From the NCBI GenBank assembly GCA_001898095.1, contig MKSH01000016.1, positions 1 to 15,285 of the forward strand: a DNA stretch of 15,285 nucleotides, written 5' to 3'. The notes beneath the pieces are model-generated. The model worked only from the letters and a program-made list of their open reading frames with translations. It ran no database searches and was not told where the DNA came from. The position numbers and the translations under genes were made by a program. This stretch comes from Solirubrobacterales bacterium 70-9 (GTDB lineage: Bacteria; Actinomycetota; Thermoleophilia; Solirubrobacterales; 70-9). Positions within the stretch are counted from its first letter, which is position 1; every line of letters begins with the position of its first letter. Below, piece by piece: positions 13,559 through 15,285 of this stretch.

Positions 13559-14583
13559 TCGGTCTCGTCGAGTCCCAACATGAGGTTCATGTTTTGAACG
13601 CCCTGGCCGGAGGCGCCCTTCCAGATGTTGTCGATCGCCGAGAAGGCCATCACCCTCCCCCGCTCCTCCACGGTCACGTAGACGTGGCACTCGTTGGTGT
13701 CGCGCAGCGCCCGCAGGTTCGGCGGCCCGTCGAGCACCCGGACGAAGGGCTCCTCGGCGTAACGCTCCTCGTAGAGGCCGACGATCGCCTCCCGCGAGGT
13801 CGCCTCGGCGAGTGTCGCGAAGCAGGTGGCCAGCTCGCCCTGGTCGAGCGGCAGCAGGTGCGGCACGAAGGTGACGTCCGCCGGGCTGCCCAGCGCCGCC
13901 AGCTCCTGCTCGATCTCCGGCCGGTGCCGATGCCCCTCGGTCTTGTAGGGGAAGGCGTTCTCGGTCATCGCCGAGTAGTGGACGAGGTCGTCGCTGGAGC
14001 GCCCGTACCCCGAGGTCCCCTGCATCGCCGCGACGAAGACCTCGCCGAGCAGCCCCTTTTCGGCCAGCGGCGCGAGCCCGAGCACGGTCGCGGTCGGGTA
14101 GCAACCGGGGGTGGCGACGAGGTCGGCGCCGCGCAGCTCCTCCCGATACATCTCGGTCAGCCCGTAGACGCCGGTGCCGAAGAGGTCGGGCGCGCCGTGC
14201 TCGCCGTACCAGCGCTGGTAGGTGTCGATGTCGCGCAGCCGGAAGTCGGCCGAGAGGTCGACCACCTTCACCCCGGCCGCGCGCAGGACGGCGTCGGTGC
14301 GCGCGGCGGCGCCGTGCGGGTAGGCGACGATCGCCGCGTCGATCCCCAACGCGCCGATGTCGTCCAGGTCGAGCTCGGTCAGCGTCAGCGGCACCCGGTA
14401 GCGCGGGTAGAGCTCGTCGATCCGCTTGCCCGCGTCGGAGCGCGAGGTCGCCGCGACCAGCTCCAGCCGCGGGTGCTCCCAGACGATCTTCGCCGCCAGC
14501 GCGCCGGTGAACCCGTTCGCTCCGGCGACCAGCACCCGCGCCGCGGGCGTCCCGTCGAGCGGCTGGGCCCCTTGCCTACTCAT
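13546..14583 (-). CDS. argC: N-acetyl-gamma-glutamyl-phosphate reductase
   Basis: ArgC reduces N-acetylglutamyl phosphate to the semialdehyde with NADPH. The 345-residue protein has an N-terminal NADP-binding glycine motif (GANGFTGALAAK). The catalytic cysteine is C161 in TPGCYPTA. GTSGYGR and the conserved HRHRPEI histidine segment follow. The ending IDNIWKGASGQGVQNMNLML is typical of type 1 enzymes. I chose ATG at 14583, preceded by GGGGAG at good spacing and overlapping the pheT end by 8 bp. A GTG at 14604 would add seven residues but has no ribosome binding site. It opens the arg run; any promoter must lie inside or upstream of pheT. Its stop codon lies in a hairpin. Confidence 0.97.
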   Translation of the reverse strand: MSRQGAQPLDGTPAARVLVAGANGFTGALAAKIVWEHPRLELVAATSRSDAGKRIDELYPRYRVPLTLTELDLDDIGALGIDAAIVAYPHGAAARTDAVLRAAGVKVVDLSADFRLRDIDTYQRWYGEHGAPDLFGTGVYGLTEMYREELRGADLVATPGCYPTATVLGLAPLAEKGLLGEVFVAAMQGTSGYGRSSDDLVHYSAMTENAFPYKTEGHRHRPEIEQELAALGSPADVTFVPHLLPLDQGELATCFATLAEATSREAIVGLYEERYAEEPFVRVLDGPPNLRALRDTNECHVYVTVEERGRVMAFSAIDNIWKGASGQGVQNMNLMLGLDETEGLL

Positions 14584-15285
14584 CGATCGACTCCCCGCCG
14601 GCACCGCTCGCGCCGCGGATCTGTGCGTCGATGCCCTCGAGGTCGGCGGCGATCGCGGCGCGGACGCCAGTGATCTCGTCGTCGGCGAGCGTGCGATCCG
14701 ACGCCCGGAATTCGAGCCGCAACGCCAAGCTCACCTTGCCCTCGCTGACCTGGGCGCCCTCGTAGCGGTCGAAGAGCTCGACGCTCTGCAGCAGCTCGCC
14801 GCCCCCTTCGATCACCGTCTCGCGGATCTTCGCCGCGCTCACCTCGGTCGGGGCGACGATCGCGAGGTCCTGGCGGATCGCCGGGAAAGTGGTCAGGTCC
14901 TCGAACTCCTCCTCGCCCAGGGTCGCCGCGGCGAGCAGCGGGGCAGCATCGATTTCGAAGGCGACCGCGGCGTCGATGTCCCAGGTCCGGCAGACCAGCG
15001 GGTGGACCTCGCCGAGCCAGCCGAGCGGGGCGCCGGCGAGCGAGACCGCGGCGCTGCGGCCCGGGTGCAGGAACGGCTCCGCCGCGGGCTCGTACTCCAG
15101 GGCCGGGGCGCCGAGCCCTGCCGCAAGCGCCTCGAGCACTCCCTTCAAGGCGAAGAAGTCGACCGGCTCGCCGCCGCCGTGCCAGGACTTCGGCACCAAC
15201 GGCCCGACCGCGAGCGCGCCGTAGCGGTGCGGCTCGGTCGCCGGGGCCGCGGTGTCGCCGGGGAAGTTGCCCGCCGGCGGGCCGC
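14576..15285 (-). CDS. pheT: Phenylalanyl-tRNA synthetase beta subunit, C-terminal part
   Basis: This is the 3' end of the gene, open through the right edge, about 236 codons. Readable segments include PHRYGALAVGPLVPKSWHGG and DFFALKGVLEALAAGLG (catalytic-like B6-B7 region), then GEVHPLVCRTWDID. The C-terminal ferredoxin-fold anticodon-binding domain follows (FPAIRQDLAIV through ELFDRYEGAQV and SLALRLEFRASDRTLADDEI). The alpha2-beta2 enzyme charges tRNA-Phe; the beta chain edits and binds the tRNA. The pheT–argC adjacency is familiar from actinobacteria. The stop TAG overlaps the argC start by 8 bp, so argC is probably co-transcribed with pheST. Confidence 0.96.
   Translation of the reverse strand, partial: GPPAGNFPGDTAAPATEPHRYGALAVGPLVPKSWHGGGEPVDFFALKGVLEALAAGLGAPALEYEPAAEPFLHPGRSAAVSLAGAPLGWLGEVHPLVCRTWDIDAAVAFEIDAAPLLAAATLGEEEFEDLTTFPAIRQDLAIVAPTEVSAAKIRETVIEGGGELLQSVELFDRYEGAQVSEGKVSLALRLEFRASDRTLADDEITGVRAAIAADLEGIDAQIRGASGAGGESIDE

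Noticed and set aside
6521..14673. Other long plus-strand frames (6521-7702, 7769-8632, 9445-10341, 10583-11770, 11509-12357, 12354-13583, 13594-14673)
   Set aside because: Each lies opposite a gene with clear family motifs and has a mirror-type composition.

Overview
This window looks like a chromosomal stretch of a high-GC actinobacterium. The pheT–argC junction, the argCJBD order and an actinobacterial-type acyl-CoA dehydrogenase all fit. A deep-branching group such as the Thermoleophilia/Solirubrobacterales is my guess, not shown by the sequence. Every gene I can support lies on the minus strand, so transcription runs from the right edge to the left.

Right part (15285 to 7742): the 3' end of pheT is followed by an arginine-biosynthesis run argC, argJ, argB, argD. 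Two unassigned genes come next (a DivIVA-like coiled-coil protein and a membrane protein with a very acidic tail), then argG. Most junctions overlap by 4 to 11 nt (ATGA or GTGA type), so this reads as one translationally coupled operon. The exception is argC–argJ, a 73-nt spacer with two hairpins and a strong ribosome binding site. argC, J, B and D take N-acetylglutamate to N-acetylornithine and recycle the acetyl group, and argG makes argininosuccinate. argF, argH and argR are not in the window.

Middle part (7618 to 1972): a secreted coiled-coil protein ending in an Rpf/transglycosylase-like domain, a small membrane-anchored coiled-coil protein built from 18- and 11-residue repeats, DnaE (replicative DNA polymerase III alpha) and a small cysteine-rich protein of unknown function. 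These genes are separated by short gaps with hairpins and, for two of them, -10 boxes placed so that the start codon would be the first transcribed base.

Left part (1971 to 1): an 803-bp non-coding region, the only large gap, then an acyl-CoA dehydrogenase that runs off the left edge. The gap holds the most unusual structure here. Two long palindromes share an identical 14-nt loop, in opposite orientation, and their stems differ by compensatory base changes. They flank a 364-bp segment with another long hairpin and several TGACGT motifs. A degenerate 34-39 bp tandem repeat lies next to one palindrome.

I see no CRISPR array, insertion sequence, prophage, rRNA or tRNA gene. The genes are mostly ordinary core genes; the non-coding palindromes, the stop-codon hairpins and the two unknown genes inside the arg operon are what merit a second look.
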